Source: Dermatemys mawii
Taxonomy: Eukaryota; Chordata; Testudines; Dermatemydidae
Assembly (NCBI GenBank): GCA_007922305.1
Contig: ML677374.1
Coordinates: 6,991,619 to 7,055,618 of the forward strand
Direction of reading: 5' to 3'
DNA: 64,000 bases
This document shows positions 1 through 12,515 of the stretch, piece by piece. How positions within the stretch are numbered: position 1 is the first letter of the stretch; each line of letters starts with the position of its first letter. The position numbers and the translations under genes are program-made. Under the pieces are notes generated by a model. The model made no database searches and was not told the origin of the DNA. It was given only the letters and a program-made list of their open reading frames with translations.

Positions 1-886
1 ACTATCTTTCCCAATGGCTCCCAATTACCTGTGCTGACAAATGTTGTCCTGGTTACCTGAGGAGCCTCCTAGCTGCCTCTCACACTGGAGGAGCCCAGCT
101 CCCATCGCTCTTAAAGGCAAGCGAGAGCAACAGGTGAGACTGAGAGCCAGATGAAACTCATTTCACCACGGTGCTTCAGCAAGGACTGGAGCTGTGCCTT
201 TCCTGTGGTGCCACTTGCAGCTAAAACCCCGCCCCAGGAGTGTCTCAGAGCTCTTCTGGGAAACTCGGGGATCCCCTGTCCTGACTTCCTTTCCTCTTTC
301 TAAGCAAGCCCCATTTAAAGAAGCCATGTCACCTAGCTATGTTTCTACCCATTGGGAGCTGGCCTGAACCCCCTCCAGATGGAAAATCTCACCACAGCTG
401 GGAGCAGCCCCTAAACATTTAGGTCCCAGTTCTGCAAAGATTTATGCATGTGCATAACTTGAAGGCCCACCAGTAATCCCAGGGACTTCGTTACCTTTGC
501 AGGGTCAGGGCCTAGGTGTTCTTGTCTTGCCCCACTGAGCAACTAGAGGCAAGGGGCTATGATGAGGCCCTGAATCCTGACTATTGCTGGGTCAGTTTTA
601 TTTTTTAAAACTGAAAACCCCCTCTTTGGTTTTATTGTTTTTTTAAAAAATACAAGTACAAGTTGGTAAAGCAATAGGTCAATAGCTCAGATAGATGCAT
701 CCAAAAAATTTTTGCCAATTGTATCTACCCAGCCCCATTGCAATAGGGTGGAGAAAGGCCCCCAGGTGGGAACTATGTTACACAGCGGGGGAGGAGGGGA
801 AAATGAGTCCCCAGTGGTGACCGAGGCCCTGATCCTGCAGTGAGATCCAGGCAGGTGGATCCCTGAGTCAGCCCCTTATCATTAAG
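1..886. other. Intergenic, no gene seen
   Basis: No coding signature, RNA gene or transposon ends. A short stretch near 425-470 resembles the palindromic repeat family of 25905-26015. Confidence 0.6.
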
Positions 887-1368
887 ATTTTGTCACGGAT
901 ATTTTTAGTAAAAGTCACGGACAGGTCACGGGCAATAATGAAAAATTCACGGAAGTCTGTGACCTCTCCCTGACTTTTACTAAAAATATCCATGACAAAA
1001 TGAGGAGCCTGGGCAGCTGCGGGGGGCTGGGATCGCCAAGGCCCCGCATCATGCATGGGGGCTCAGGGTTCCAGCGTCCCTCTCTGCTGGCAGCTCCAAG
1101 CTGTGGGGGTGCCCCAGGCCTCCCATGGCTGCTAGGAGCTCAGAGGGTTCCCCCGGCTGTCTGCGAGGCAGAGAGCTACACGGGTCCCTGTGCTGCCTGG
1201 AGTGGCCTGGAGCTCCAGGGCTTCTCTCTGCCACCCATGGAAGTGGGGAGCTGCTGGGGTCCCCCCGGGTGCCTGGAGTGGTGGGGGAACCCCTATGGGC
1301 AGCAGGCGCTGGCTGAAGTCATGGAGGTCTTTGGAAGTCACAGAATCCATGACTTCCGTGACCAAATC
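887..1368. mobile_element. GC-rich non-autonomous DNA transposon with palindromic left end
   Basis: The left end holds an inverted repeat (887-917 against 971-1001, one mismatch over about 31 bases: attttgtcacggatattttt and its complement). The right end (about 1335-1368) has agaatccatgacttccgtga. The middle is GC-rich (ggagctgctggggtcccccc). Matches a dispersed turtle pattern from memory; the class (hAT-like) is an inference. Confidence 0.65.
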
Positions 1369-1469
1369 ACAGTCTTGCTTATAATCAATTAAAAGTGGGT
1401 TTTAAAAACCCGCCTTTAAAACTATCCAGCTTTATTTACAGTGGTAACTCAGAGTCCCAGGCTGGGAGC

Positions 1470-1610
1470 TGCTGCACCAACACGTGTGAGAGACAGTCCC
1501 TGCCCTGAAGATCTCATTGTCTAATTAAACAGCTAAAGGGTCGGGGAGGAAATGGAGGCCCAAAGTCCCACAGCTGGCCACTGGCAGAGCTGCCAATAGG
1601 CCCTAGAGCT
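1470..1610 (+). repeat. SINE-like fragment, gacagtccctgccctgaag
   Basis: gagacagtccctgccctgaa, then ggaggaaatggaggcccaaa with gtcccacagctgg. Same family as 3845-3960. Confidence 0.6.
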
Positions 1611-2274
1611 GCGATGTTGCAGTCTCTAACATCCCATTGGCACACGCTGCCCTCATTTTTGTCTTGACACTTTTATTACTCAGGTTGGGCTCAAGCCACC
1701 CCTGGCGTAACTGGATTCCAGCAGGGTTACAGCAGCCTGGAATGGCTTTCTTACACATAAAAATAAAACTTTTAACTGCTCCGCGCCTGAGACGTTCTCC
1801 ATCAGCTTTTAGCCCCAGGCAGACTTTTATGGCTCACTTCTAAGCCTCAGACTGGAGGGTTCGTACAATGGTGAGGTTAACATAACCTACTGCAGAATGT
1901 CACCGGAGTCACGGGCTCGTTTAACAAGGCTCCACTTATTAGAAGCCTTTGTATAAAGGGGCGCAGTCGTCATTCGAAAATGTGCCCCAAAATGGGATTT
2001 CTCACTTTCCTTTGAAATGACTGGACTTTCTTACTGAGCTTTAACCCAGAAGAAAAAAGAACTGACCTGTCTGTTGTCCTAATCATTGGACTATTGCTTT
2101 CTTCCTCTTCTTCTGGCAAGCCATGTTAGGGTATTAAAGGCTATTGGCCAAATTCAGAAGGGGGGCAAGCAGGCACAGAAGTCAACAGACTCGTGCCAGC
2201 CATGAAAGCACCTTGGTACCTTTAAGGCCCTCCTCAGCTTCAGAGCCAAGCCGCTCACAAGCATGAATACATTT

Positions 2275-2410
2275 ATCCTCTCCAGACACTTGGGAGATAG
2301 GGAAACAGCCTTACCTCATTTCAGAGCTAGGGAAATGAGAGGTTCAAAGTCACAAGGGGAGTCTGGGCAGATCCAGGAGCTGAACCGGATCTCCTAACTC
2401 CCAAACCGGT
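2275..2410 (-). repeat. MIR-like SINE fragment, reverse
   Basis: gggaaatgagaggttcaaag with gtcacaaggggagtctgggc and ccggatctcctaactccc: the complement of the MIR-like consensus. Confidence 0.65.
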
Positions 2411-2744
2411 GTCTTGAATTGGATCCCTGTCTTGTTTCGGTCTGACCCACTGTGGCCGTTCTTAGAGAGATAGAAGGTGGTGCTTAGAAATGCCCTGTTA
2501 GACACCGAGCCTGGAGGACTTGGGCATTCATTCATTTTCTAGTTTCCTATTGGAGTTCCTCATAGCGCCTTAGCCCTTAGGCGATGGCCAGCCGTACAGA
2601 CCCACTCACTGACTCTTGCCCCTGGCAACCCTTTGGGGGAAACAAGGGAGTTTCATAATTGCACGTCACTAAACTGAACCTCCTTTAGTAGATCTTCATC
2701 ACTCCCCACTTTTAAATAGAGATGGGTTGGCCCAGAAGAATGCT

Positions 2745-2945
2745 TATGGTGGAGGAGTCAAGAAACCCAAAATCCTAATCCCAGCTCTGCCACTGACTGG
2801 TGTGGTCTCAACCAATCACTTCCTCCCTGCCTCAGTTTCCCTCTCTATAAAACAGAGAGGATAGTGGCCTACCTTATCAGGGGTGATGTGGGGATTAGCT
2901 AGGGAATAGCTTTTACAGCACTTTGACCCTGCTTAGCATTCTGGA
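2745..2945 (+). repeat. MIR-like / tRNA-derived SINE fragment
   Basis: cccagctctgccactgactg, then tgcctcagtttccctctcta and taaaacagagagga. The order and motifs match amniote CORE-SINE/MIR elements. Confidence 0.75.
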
Positions 2946-3261
2946 TTATGAATTATAAGAATGGCTTTTGGGGGAAGGGCGGGTGGTAGGAGCAGCCCTC
3001 TGAGGCTCTGACAGAGCCTCAAGAGCTCAGCCTTGTCCTTCCTACCCCATACAAGGCCTCACATCACAGCCACCATCCTTCTGACCAATGAGGACTACTC
3101 CCTTCAGAATAACCCTCCCTCTGAGCACTGCTCTTATTGCCCCAGCAAGTCTTTATGGACCAGACATTTCCTCCATTGGGAAGACATTTCCCTCCGTGAG
3201 AGCTAAGCCTGATGCCTCGAGTGGCCAGAGAAGAATATGTGAAGCCATCCCTGAGCGAAGC

Positions 3262-3362
3262 ATAACCCAGTGAGTACTATTACTTCTAGATTACTAACGG
3301 GGGAAACTGAGGCACACAGCCACAGAGCAAGTCAGAGGCAGAGCCAGCGAGATTCAGAATTA
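3262..3362 (-). repeat. MIR-like SINE fragment, reverse
   Basis: gggggaaactgaggcacaca followed by gagcaagtcagaggcagagc. Short and eroded. Confidence 0.6.
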
Positions 3363-3844
3363 TCTCAGTTCACCAAAATTTTGCAGCAAAGTTCTTTTCG
3401 TGAGTAAGATGCCACCACTGGACACTGAGCTCACCAGCCGCTTATGGGCTGGCAGGGCCCTGCCTCGGCTGTTATACTTGGAAGAGCTCAGGAAAGCTTT
3501 GAACTGCTGCCAGGACGAGGGAGTCTGTCTCATCCCAGGAGTACATTCACTTGTAATCGCCTCCTCCATGCGGGCGAGCCGGGGTTCTGTTGGCATCCAA
3601 TCAATCAATGGGCCGGCTCAGAACGCTGTTGAAAGCGAGAGTGACAGGAGGTGGTGGGGCGGGAGGTGGGGAGGAACAGACAGAGGGAATCACTGCATTA
3701 GTGAGCCCATGGGAGGGACAATCCTACAGACTCACTCACTGATTCTCCTTAACATTAGAGTTCTGTACCAACCTCTGCCCTTTCCCTCCAATCCAGCCAC
3801 TGAAAATCACCGATAACTTCACAAGATTGGTATTAGTTATTTCC

Positions 3845-3960
3845 TAGGAGCCTGAGTCACGGAGCAGGACCCCACCTTGCTAGGCACTGTGCAAACACAG
3901 ACAGTCCCTGCCTCCAAGAGCTTACAATCTAAGTATAAGATAAGCACACAGGCTCTTCAC
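3845..3960 (+). repeat. Dispersed repeat, cctaggagcc...gcttacaatctaag family
   Basis: cctaggagcctgagtcacgg, then ctaggcactgtgcaaacaca and gagcttacaatctaagtata. Repeats with this order are common in turtle DNA (recalled). Related pieces lie at 1470-1610, 4235-4275, 8325-8375, 12385-12515, 49305-49340 and, reversed, 8830-8965. Confidence 0.7.
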
Positions 3961-4934
3961 CACATATTAGGCTATTGTAAAATAGCAGCTCTGGGCCAGA
4001 TGTCATTCTCTTTTACCCTCATGAAACACCTGTGAAGGCTGAAGGATTGCTCTAGTGAACGTGGGCCAAATCCCGGCCTCCCCATACACAACGGGAATGT
4101 TGCCCTTCCTTCAGGGAGACCAGAAACTGACCATTGAGGCCAGGGTTTGGCATAATGTTTATATAGCTCTGGATCAGGAATTGCGCCTTGAGCATCATAC
4201 GCACCAGTGCTAAGTACATAATTATTTATTAGTACTGTACTTGTGGTGCCATCGCACCCAAAGGCCCCAATTAAACTGCTGAACTAATTTATAGACATAT
4301 CACTCCACTTCGATCTAATTTAAGACAAGGCACAATAAAGGGATAGAACAAACAATGTGTGTCTATGTGTGTGAGACTGTAAGAAGCTGCAGCCACGGTG
4401 GTAGCTATTGCATCGCTGGATGGTTTGAAATCATCATCTGAAAGCTTTGAGGATTGTAACTCAGCATAATCCGTAAACCCAACTAATAGGGTTGAAATTA
4501 ACCATCACTGGCTGGCTGGTTTCTTGCAGATGTCAAAGTGGATCTGTGCTGGAGGGATCTAAAGGAGAAGACAGTAGCGTGGACCTAACCCTACCCCTAG
4601 CAGAGTGTGAGTGATGACATAAGGCAGGAGGCAGTGGGGACTTGATATTGGAACCCTGGAGCTGAGCAGGTCAAAAAATGTTTTGATGGGACGTTTTGAG
4701 ATTTTCCAAGTATTTCTCTTTTGGCAGATTTCAGACCAGACCCATTTTCAACGGAAGCTTCCAATGAAAGTTCTCATTTCTCCTCTCAGTGGAGCCAATG
4801 GCAGTGATTGTGTTGAAGGAAGAACATGGCTCTCAGCCTTCATTCCAGACAGCTGTGCTTTCTGGGCCAAGTCCTGGAGGATCAGGATGACTTCTGAGCC
4901 CTTACAACAGGGTCTAACGGTAATGCAGGGCATG

Positions 4935-5100
4935 GAAGATATAGATCTTAATGCACCTAATTATCATGGTGATTTTAGAGATGTGAGGCACAGAGAGGTT
5001 AAGTGACTTGCCCAAGTCACCCAGCAGACTAACTGCAGACCCAGGAACAGAACCTGGATCTCCTGAGCTCTAGTCTAGTACACTGAGCAGCATTGCACAC
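4935..5100 (-). repeat. MIR-like SINE fragment, reverse
   Basis: gaggcacagagaggttaagt, then gacttgcccaagtcacccag and cctggatctcctgagctcta. A clear MIR-like complement. Confidence 0.75.
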
Positions 5101-5769
5101 CTGAAAGAAGTTCTATAGTAATCTGAAGTAACAGGTCCAAGCCCTGCTGTTTACACTAGTGATACTACAGTATTTCTGGCTTTTACTCTACAATATGGCC
5201 ATACACTTTCTAATAATGGAAAGTAAGCTGTCTCATTACCCTCCATCTCACCATGATATTATCATAACTCAGCCTCACCAGTTGCTGTTTAAAGGCCCCC
5301 ATCTCTCCTCCTTACTGGCATTGGCAAGAGAAGCAGCTTAATGAGTCATCTCAGGTGGAATCCAAGTTGCAGTGAATTGGCTGCTCAATAGCGTATTAAC
5401 CACAATGACTCTTTCATTGCATACAGGATGAAAATTCTCTTGTAGGGACCAAGCCTGATCAGTCTACTGCAGAAGGAAGCATTATAAGTGACTGCTGCAG
5501 GTAAAGGGTATCATTTAGGGTTTATTCTTTGCTTCTTTTACTCATCTATGTCAGCCAAACAGTTGAAGGAAATTAAAGGTGAAGAACTATTTTTTGTGTG
5601 TGTGTATGTGGTTGTGGGGTAGTACTTTATCTGTTACCAGCTATTGGAGCACTTGATTCTGATTTGCTTTTATTTTCCTTGCTTATGGTTTAGTTCAAAT
5701 TCCCTTGAAGTCAGTGGAGAGATTACAGTGGGTTTTGGATTGGAGCCACATTACTTGTTCCTGTATTCT

Positions 5770-6894
5770 TCTAGTATTTATGGAGGACATTTAGCAGAAG
5801 CTACTAAAAAGTTAGACATTTTAAAATCAATGGGTCCGGATAACTTGAATCCAAGAATTTTAAAATTGCTGGCTGAGGTTCTGGCTAGACTGTTAATGTG
5901 GATTTTCAGTAAAAGGCTTGGAAGACTGTTCCAGAAGACTGGAAGAAAGCTAATGTTGTGCCAATTTTTAAAAATTGTAAATGGGATAATCAGGGTAGTT
6001 ATAGGCCTGTCAATCCTGGGCAAGATAATGGAGCAGCTGATATGGGACTTGATTAATACATTTAAAAAGATCTTGTCAAATTAATGATCTCTTTTTTTGA
6101 TGAGATTACAAGTTTGGTTAATAAAGGTAAAAGTGTTGACATAATCACCTTCTGTGTGATGTTTGACTTGATACTGCACAACATTTTGATTAAAAACTAG
6201 ATTGACATAAAATTAACATGGTACACATTAAATGGATTAAAAACCAGCTACATGATAGGCCTCAGCATGTAATTATAAATGGGGAATCGTCATTGAGCAG
6301 GTGTGTTTCTAGTGGGATCCCACAGGGATTGGTTCTCAGCCTTATCTATTTAATATTTTTATCAATGACCTGGAGAAAAACATAAAATCATCACCGATAA
6401 AGTTTGCAGATGACACAAAAACTGGTGGAGTGGTAAATAATGAAGAGGACAGATCAGAGAAACAGAGCAATCTGGTCACTTGGTAAGCTGGGAAAAAGCA
6501 AATGATAGGTGTTTTAATATGACTAAATGTAAATATATACACCTAGGAACAAAGACTGTCGGCCATATATACAGGATGGGGAACTCTATGCTGGGAAGCA
6601 GTGACTCTGAAAAAGATTTGGGGGTCATAGTAGATCATCAGCTGAACATGAGCTCCCATTGTGATGCTGTGGCCAAAAGAACTATTGAGATCCTGGGATG
6701 CATAAGCAGGGGAATCTCGAGTAACAGTAGAGAGGTTGTTTAACCTCTGTATTTAGCACTGATGTGACCACCACTGGAATACTGTGTCCAGTTCTAGTGC
6801 CCACAATTCAAGAAGAATGTTGATGTTCAGAGAAGAGCCACAAGAATGATTAAAGGATTAGACAACTTTCCTTAGAGTGCTAGGCTCAAGGAGC
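5770..6894 (+). mobile_element. CR1 LINE, 5' part (degraded reverse transcriptase)
   Basis: Degraded CR1 reverse transcriptase. Recognisable fragments in broken frames are GPDNLNPRILKLLAEVLA, ILGKIMEQL, the ggatcccacagggattggt and tttgcagatgacacaaaaac (FADDTK) coding segments, and SEKDLGVIVDHQLNMSSHCD. Frameshifts and stops show it is dead. The 3' part resumes at 7531 after an LTR insertion. Confidence 0.9.
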
Positions 6895-7530
6895 TGTGGC
6901 AAATTGCTAGCACTATTATGATGGGTCCCGTGCTTTCTCTTCTTGTGGGGAGTTCAGGGAGCCATTTCTTGCCCCTGAACAGGGTATTAACTGCCCCACT
7001 AGTATCCTAGAGGAGAGGGAGTGGAGAGGGAGGGACCCGGGCCCACCCTCTACTCTGGGTCCCAGCTCAGGAGCCCTGAGGATAGCAGTAAACCACCTGA
7101 ATTAGCAATTCCTTCCCCTGGGCTACTTCCCTCTCCTACCCTTCAGTTTGTGGGGCTTCCTGCCCTCTCTCTACACAAGTCAAGCGTCTCTTTACCTAGG
7201 GTCTGGGTGGCCTTGGTTCCAAACTCTCCTCCAACTGCTCCAACTCCTCCAAACTGCTCACTGCTCCAACTCCTCTCACTGCTCCAACTCCTCCAAACTG
7301 CTCACTGCTCCAACTCCTCCAAACTGCTCCAAACTCCTATCCTCCTCCCCTGTCTGCCTGAAGCAGGGGGTTTTATTAGGTTCTTAACAGGGCCTTAATT
7401 GGTTGCAGGTGTTCCAAACAATCTGCCACCAGCTTCCCTAGTCCACAGGGAGCCACGCCCCAATTAGCTCTGAGCTTACATATCTCCCCTCAAGCACTCT
7501 ACCACAGCTCTCTGACCCTCCTCTATCACA
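6895..7530 (+). mobile_element. Solo LTR inserted in CR1
   Basis: Starts TGTGGCAAATTGCTAG and ends CTCTATCACA (TG...CA), with a perfect 4-bp duplication GAGC on each side (6891-6894 and 7531-7534). Length 636 bp, no internal coding region, so a solo LTR of an ERV- or Gypsy-type element; the family is not determined. Confidence 0.85.
7225..7345. repeat. ctccaactcctccaaactg tandem repeat inside the solo LTR
   Basis: Overlapping copies of ctccaactcctccaaactgc and ctcactgctccaactcct, about 30-bp period, four to five copies. It opens a long Pro/Ser/Leu pseudo-reading frame that is not a gene. Confidence 0.75.
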
Positions 7531-7922
7531 GAGCTCCAACTATTTAGCTTACCAAAGAGAAGGTTGAGGGGTGACTTGATTACAAGCTGTAAGTATCTAC
7601 ATGGGGAACAAAATATTTAATACATGCTTTTCAATCTAGCAGAGAAATGTCTAACACCATCCAATGGCTGGAAGTTGAAGTTAGACAAATTCAGACTGGA
7701 AATAAGGTGTAACTTTTTAAACAGCGAGAATAATTAACCACGGGAACAATTAACCAAGGGATGGATTCACCATCACTGGCAAATTTTAAATCATGATTGG
7801 ATATTTTTTTTCTAAAAGATCTGCTCTAGGAATTATTCTGAGAAAGTTCTGTGGTCTGCATTATACAGGAAGTCAGACTAGATGATCACCATGGTCCCTT
7901 GTAGCCTTAGAAGCTATGGGTA
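7531..7922 (+). mobile_element. CR1 LINE, 3' part after LTR insertion
   Basis: Continues the same element: tatttagcttaccaaagaga, then tctagcagagaaatgtctaa and the terminal cagactagatgatcaccatg followed by gtcccttgtagcc. It rejoins the 5' part when the 6895-7530 insert and one GAGC copy are removed. Confidence 0.9.
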
Positions 7923-8461
7923 TACTTGACCCTTTGCTGTTTCCCTGAGAGAGGCTCAGTTGATCTTTCACCACGGCATCACTCGACCAACTTTCAGGAA
8001 CCACAAATGAATACAAACTTCGTGATGGTGATTGGCTAGGCTGGCAGAACACAAGGTGCCCAAGGGCTGAACCCAATTTGCGTAGACATCCACATCAGTC
8101 TGAGACCCGAGATCAATACACAAATCACCACCAGCTTAGTTTGGATCTTCGCTTTCTCTGGCAGATGTATAGATATGGCTCAAGCTTGAGTTTCCCCATC
8201 AACTGCACTTGATCAAGTTAGTTCTCCACTTATTTTAGGACATCTGTGTCTCTGACTATTACTCCTATCACATGAACACTTCGAGATCCAACCAAGTCCA
8301 TTCGGGATATTGGCCAGAGACACCTAATAAGAGACAGTCCTTGCCCCCAAAGAGCTTACAATCTAAACAGACAAGGCTGAGAAGTGGGCTTCACCCCACC
8401 GATTGAATTTACCTTGCTTTCTTGCCTGTATATTTATACCTGCCTCTGGAGATTTCCACAA

Positions 8462-8552
8462 CATTCATCTAATGAAGTGGGTCTTAGCCCACGAAAGCTC
8501 ATGATCCCTAAAATCTGTTAGTCTATAAGGTGCTACAAGACTCTTTGTCGCC
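8462..8552 (+). mobile_element. Single-arm copy of the cccacgaaagct repeat
   Basis: atctaatgaagtgggtctta followed by gcccacgaaagct and, after changes, gttagtctataaggtgctac. Same family as the fold-back element at 62.6 kb. Confidence 0.7.
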
Positions 8553-8829
8553 AAGGCTGAGAAAAGAAGTGTTACCACTAACCAGTATTGCCCTTTGCCT
8601 CTGCTAATTCAACATTCCAAAATTCTACTCACCCATGGCCATTCATTTGTTTTGATAGGTAAATAAAATATCAGTATTTCCACTTGCCTCCATCATCCAT
8701 TCTGCAGTTAATTTTCATGGCCATTTTACAAGGCTGTATTTACAGGGCTGCTGATATGCCAAAACCACAGCTTATCATACTGGCTAATGTTGGCTCATCG
8801 TTTACTGGCACTCCCCCCTCTGTCTGTAA

Positions 8830-8965
8830 CCAACTGTTGTCTCTTGTTTTATTCTTCGATTGGGAGCTCTTTGCTGGGACCATCTTTTTTGTTCTGTATT
8901 TGTACAGCACCTAGCACACTGGGGTCCCAGTCCAGGACTGCAGCTCCAAGGTGCTACAATGGTAA
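8830..8965 (-). repeat. SINE-like fragment, reverse
   Basis: gggagctctttgctgggacc, then tttgtacagcacctagcaca and gtcccagtccaggactgcag. Reverse copy of the 3845-3960 family. Confidence 0.7.
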
Positions 8966-11900
8966 TTAATATGATGCTCAATGTACTAAGACAGAAACAA
9001 GATGCTTCCTACCCCCAACCCTATTTCTTTATTATTAAGAACTTCTTGTGGGACATTCAAAATCAAGTTTCATGCTAATTCAGACGTGGAGATCTCACTA
9101 ACCATACGCTGGTGTCAAGACTAAAGCCACTGTTGCTTGTACATTACTTCTTTAAGGTGCAAAGAGTAGGTAAGAGTTGAGTTTGCACTTTTTTTGCTTC
9201 TTTATGTCACTAGACGAAAGAGGTGGGGGAGCGGACACGACAGCAGTAAATCTATTACAGCTCTCAGCCCTTGTCTCTCTCTCAGGTCTTTATAATACAA
9301 TACAACCTTGATCCTTTTCTAGGCCCCAGATAGACCAGTCATGACTGTTTGCTTCATGTCATTCTGTTGCAATGTAGAGGTCAGAATTCTGCTGTCTGTT
9401 CATGGGTGGGGTCTCATTCCTCTTCATTCTCACCTTCCCTGAAGAGACGCAGGGTTCCTTGTTGATCGAGTGTGGTTCAGCACTGGTGGGATGAGGGGAG
9501 ATCTGAAGGTGCTTTTCCCTCTTGGTCATGCTCTTTAGACGTCAAGTTCAAGAGATTTCGCTTTCCCAATATGCTCTGTCTAGCATCAGGAGTATGTCAC
9601 ATTCCAGCCACTGTGCCTAGGCCGGGGAAGCTGAACTTGCTGCTTCTTTTATTGATCTCCCTGGACACTGCCCACGTTCCATTATTATTGTGCCAGGCAG
9701 CTTACAGACAGTGCAAAGAGAAGGGCCCAGCGCCAGGAAGTCTGCGCTCGACAAAGCCAATAGCTGTTGGCTCAGGCGGTATTCAGTGAAAGTGGTTCTC
9801 ACAAAGAGTGCAGGACTGAAAGCCCTGGAGGCCTCTTTCTCCGCAGAGCAGGAACAGCAAGGGAGAAAACTGTGCAAAGTTCCCTTGTGCACACACGGCC
9901 CTGCCAATGGGCCTCACCCCTCACCTGCAGGGATCCCCTCCAGCACGAAAGGAGAGTTCATTCTTCGCAGCCCATTAATCCTCTGCCTCTCCAGATAGAT
10001 GGCCCAAGGGGTGATTTGTATTTGACTTGTTTCGTGCTACAAGTACGTGTCCACTGGGAGCTGGACGGAGGCTGCTGACTCCTTTCACCTGGGGAACACC
10101 CGACAGCCATCTGATGGTAACTGCCTCCATTTCTATATCCTCTCCCTCATGGTATCTAATCTGATGGCATCACCTTGGTACCTAAGAGCATGATGCAAAG
10201 TCTTTCTATTGACTTCAGTGGCTTTGAATTAGGTCCCACGGGCAGTTGCTATCGGGGTGGACAGGAGTCAGACTCACAGCCTAGAGAAGAAAGGCTCTAT
10301 CTGCACTTCCCAGAGGCAACTCACTGTCAGCAGCTTTGTGCAGGACCATGAAATAAAATGGGGGGAAGCTTCCCCCAAACAATAACCATGTGAAATGAAG
10401 GATCGGGTTCTCTGAAGCCAAAGGATCTGCGTTGATTCACCGCAGCTGAGAATCTGGTCTGGAGTTTCTGCCATTTTGATCACAGCAGGTTCCCAAGACC
10501 CAGGGGAGGCTGATTAGACGATATAATCCGTGACTATAACTTCCCACCAGTACGAGGGGGAAAGAGATGTTGATTTCATTATACTGACCAAAATCCCCAT
10601 CATGTGCATGCACTGGCACATGGATCCATATTTAAACAACTATACTATTGTACAAGAAAACTTCCCAAATGCTGCAGAGGCCATAAAGCTGGTCTGGACC
10701 ATGATTGTCAGAGGCTGTTTTAATTTATGGCATTCTAGACCTGCAAGTACCATCGGAGCCCATGTTGTTTGTAGGCAGTAATATCAAGTTCCTGACATCC
10801 ACCCTGGATGGGCAGGTTACATTTTTACTCCAGTTCCAGGCCTATTTTGCTACAAGACTGGATAAGATTTAGACTCGTCTGCCACTCTTACTTCTGCTGC
10901 TAAATATTCCATTTCCATTAGTGGCACAATAAAGAAACACACATTTTGAGGCAGATGATTTGGAGGTTGTGCCACCTAGTGGCTAAGTGAGGACTCGGTC
11001 TCTTTTCAGTTATTGTGGTGCAAAGGTTTATGAATTACAGAACGTAATAACGTGCCATTGTGAGGGCTGCCCGGGCTGGTTCTGTTCAGCTGCAGCGTTT
11101 TCTGATGTCCCAGATTCCGGGTGTCAGCTCTGAACCTGGATGTTGCCAGAAGCTATAACGATGTCTTGCTTGAAGGTTAGTTTGTATGTCTTTATGCACT
11201 GAACTGAGTCTAATTGACGCGTGTACTGTAGATATATGTGGTGAGGGCGGAGGGGAGAACTGAATTCAGTACATTTTTCTATGGCTTGGTCACTTTTCCA
11301 TTTTTCTTTTGCAAGATTATCTCTAAAGACCATGGGCAAAAACCAGGCTCCTCTCTGACCTGTCCTGTGGATGCTCCGTTCAGAGCTTGTTGCACAGTCT
11401 GCAGGGGTTACATGATCAGAATAACAAGTGAAGTCAGTATCAGCAAAGTGCAGTGAGTTACCTGTAACCGTCAAAACAATGGAGGAGACTGTTCTGTAAA
11501 GAAATGGACCCAGAAATGGAACTGGGGTAACCACAGTCTTCCATCTGGCCACTTCCTGCTGAACCTACACAAATTCCCCTCCCTCCCTTGGCTGAGTTAT
11601 GCAGAGGTGATGATATTTGGACTGTTACCTAAATTTCTTACCTCTCCTGGGCTTCGGAAAGTTATTTGAAGTAATTAACTGCGCCTGTCTCCCTTTTTAG
11701 CCAGGGCAATGTATTATTAACTGTGTCATTAGGTATGTTTATTAATTATTATTTGTTACAGTTAGACTTAAAAATATCTGGGAATGCTGAGTTTCCTGAG
11801 ATTTGTATGTGCATGGCTTCATTTTGTGGGTGAATTTAGCATTCATGTAAATGAGAAAAAGTCTGCTCAGGCAAAACCAACTCTACCTGGGACATTGCAT

Positions 11901-12384
11901 TCTGAGCTAAAGGCACAGCTTCTACTATTTGAGTTATGGGAGAAACTCCATTAGCTAGCAGGTATAGTAGACTTTTATCCTCCTATATGGATTGGCCACT
12001 AGAGGAGGCACAAAGACCCACACTCTCCTAGACAGCTGTTGTGAATGTGATAAAACAGCAGCAAGGCTAGTGAAGTGCAAAGGGTAGCCACAAGCTTCTC
12101 CCACTCATCTCCACAAATGCATTTCAGGACTGAAGTGCAGCATTCCCTGCTGTGCCAAATCCTACTCCCTTCACAGAGCTCTACAAACACGTCTCCGTCC
12201 TGACCCTGCCACACACCCCAGGTTGTCTGCTGCTAGACGCCTACTCTGCTAACGTACCTCAGTCTTAATCTGCTGCACCAGCTAGTCTTCCAGGCTTAGG
12301 GCTCTCTCAAGGGATCGTGTTTATTAAATTATGTCAAACTATGGGCTGGTTTCGTAGGGGATTAGGATAAAAATTCCACCATTT

Positions 12385-12515
12385 TATTTATTATTTGTGC
12401 TGCAATGGCACTGGGGAGCCCCTGGGGCAGAACCCCATTGTGGGAGGTGCTGTACAAACAGAACTAACAGACAGCTCCTGGCCCAGAGAGCTCACTATGT
12501 AAATCAGAGATTACA
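12385..12515 (+). repeat. SINE-like fragment
   Basis: ttattatttgtgctgcaatg, then ggagcccctggggcagaacc and gaggtgctgtacaaacagaa. Same family as 3845-3960. Confidence 0.65.

Larger units (their letters stand above)
1369..5769. other. Intergenic with SINE fragments
   Basis: Apart from the SINE-like pieces listed, nothing recognisable. The open frames of up to 138 codons around 3400-3816 have no family signature and lack splice or promoter context. Confidence 0.6.

Noticed and set aside
5644..6084. 146-codon frame that could look like a gene
   Set aside because: It is a decayed CR1 reverse transcriptase piece; neighbouring segments of the same element are in other frames.
7021..7398. 125-codon Pro/Ser/Leu-rich frame
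   Set aside because: It is produced by the tandem repeat inside the solo LTR.
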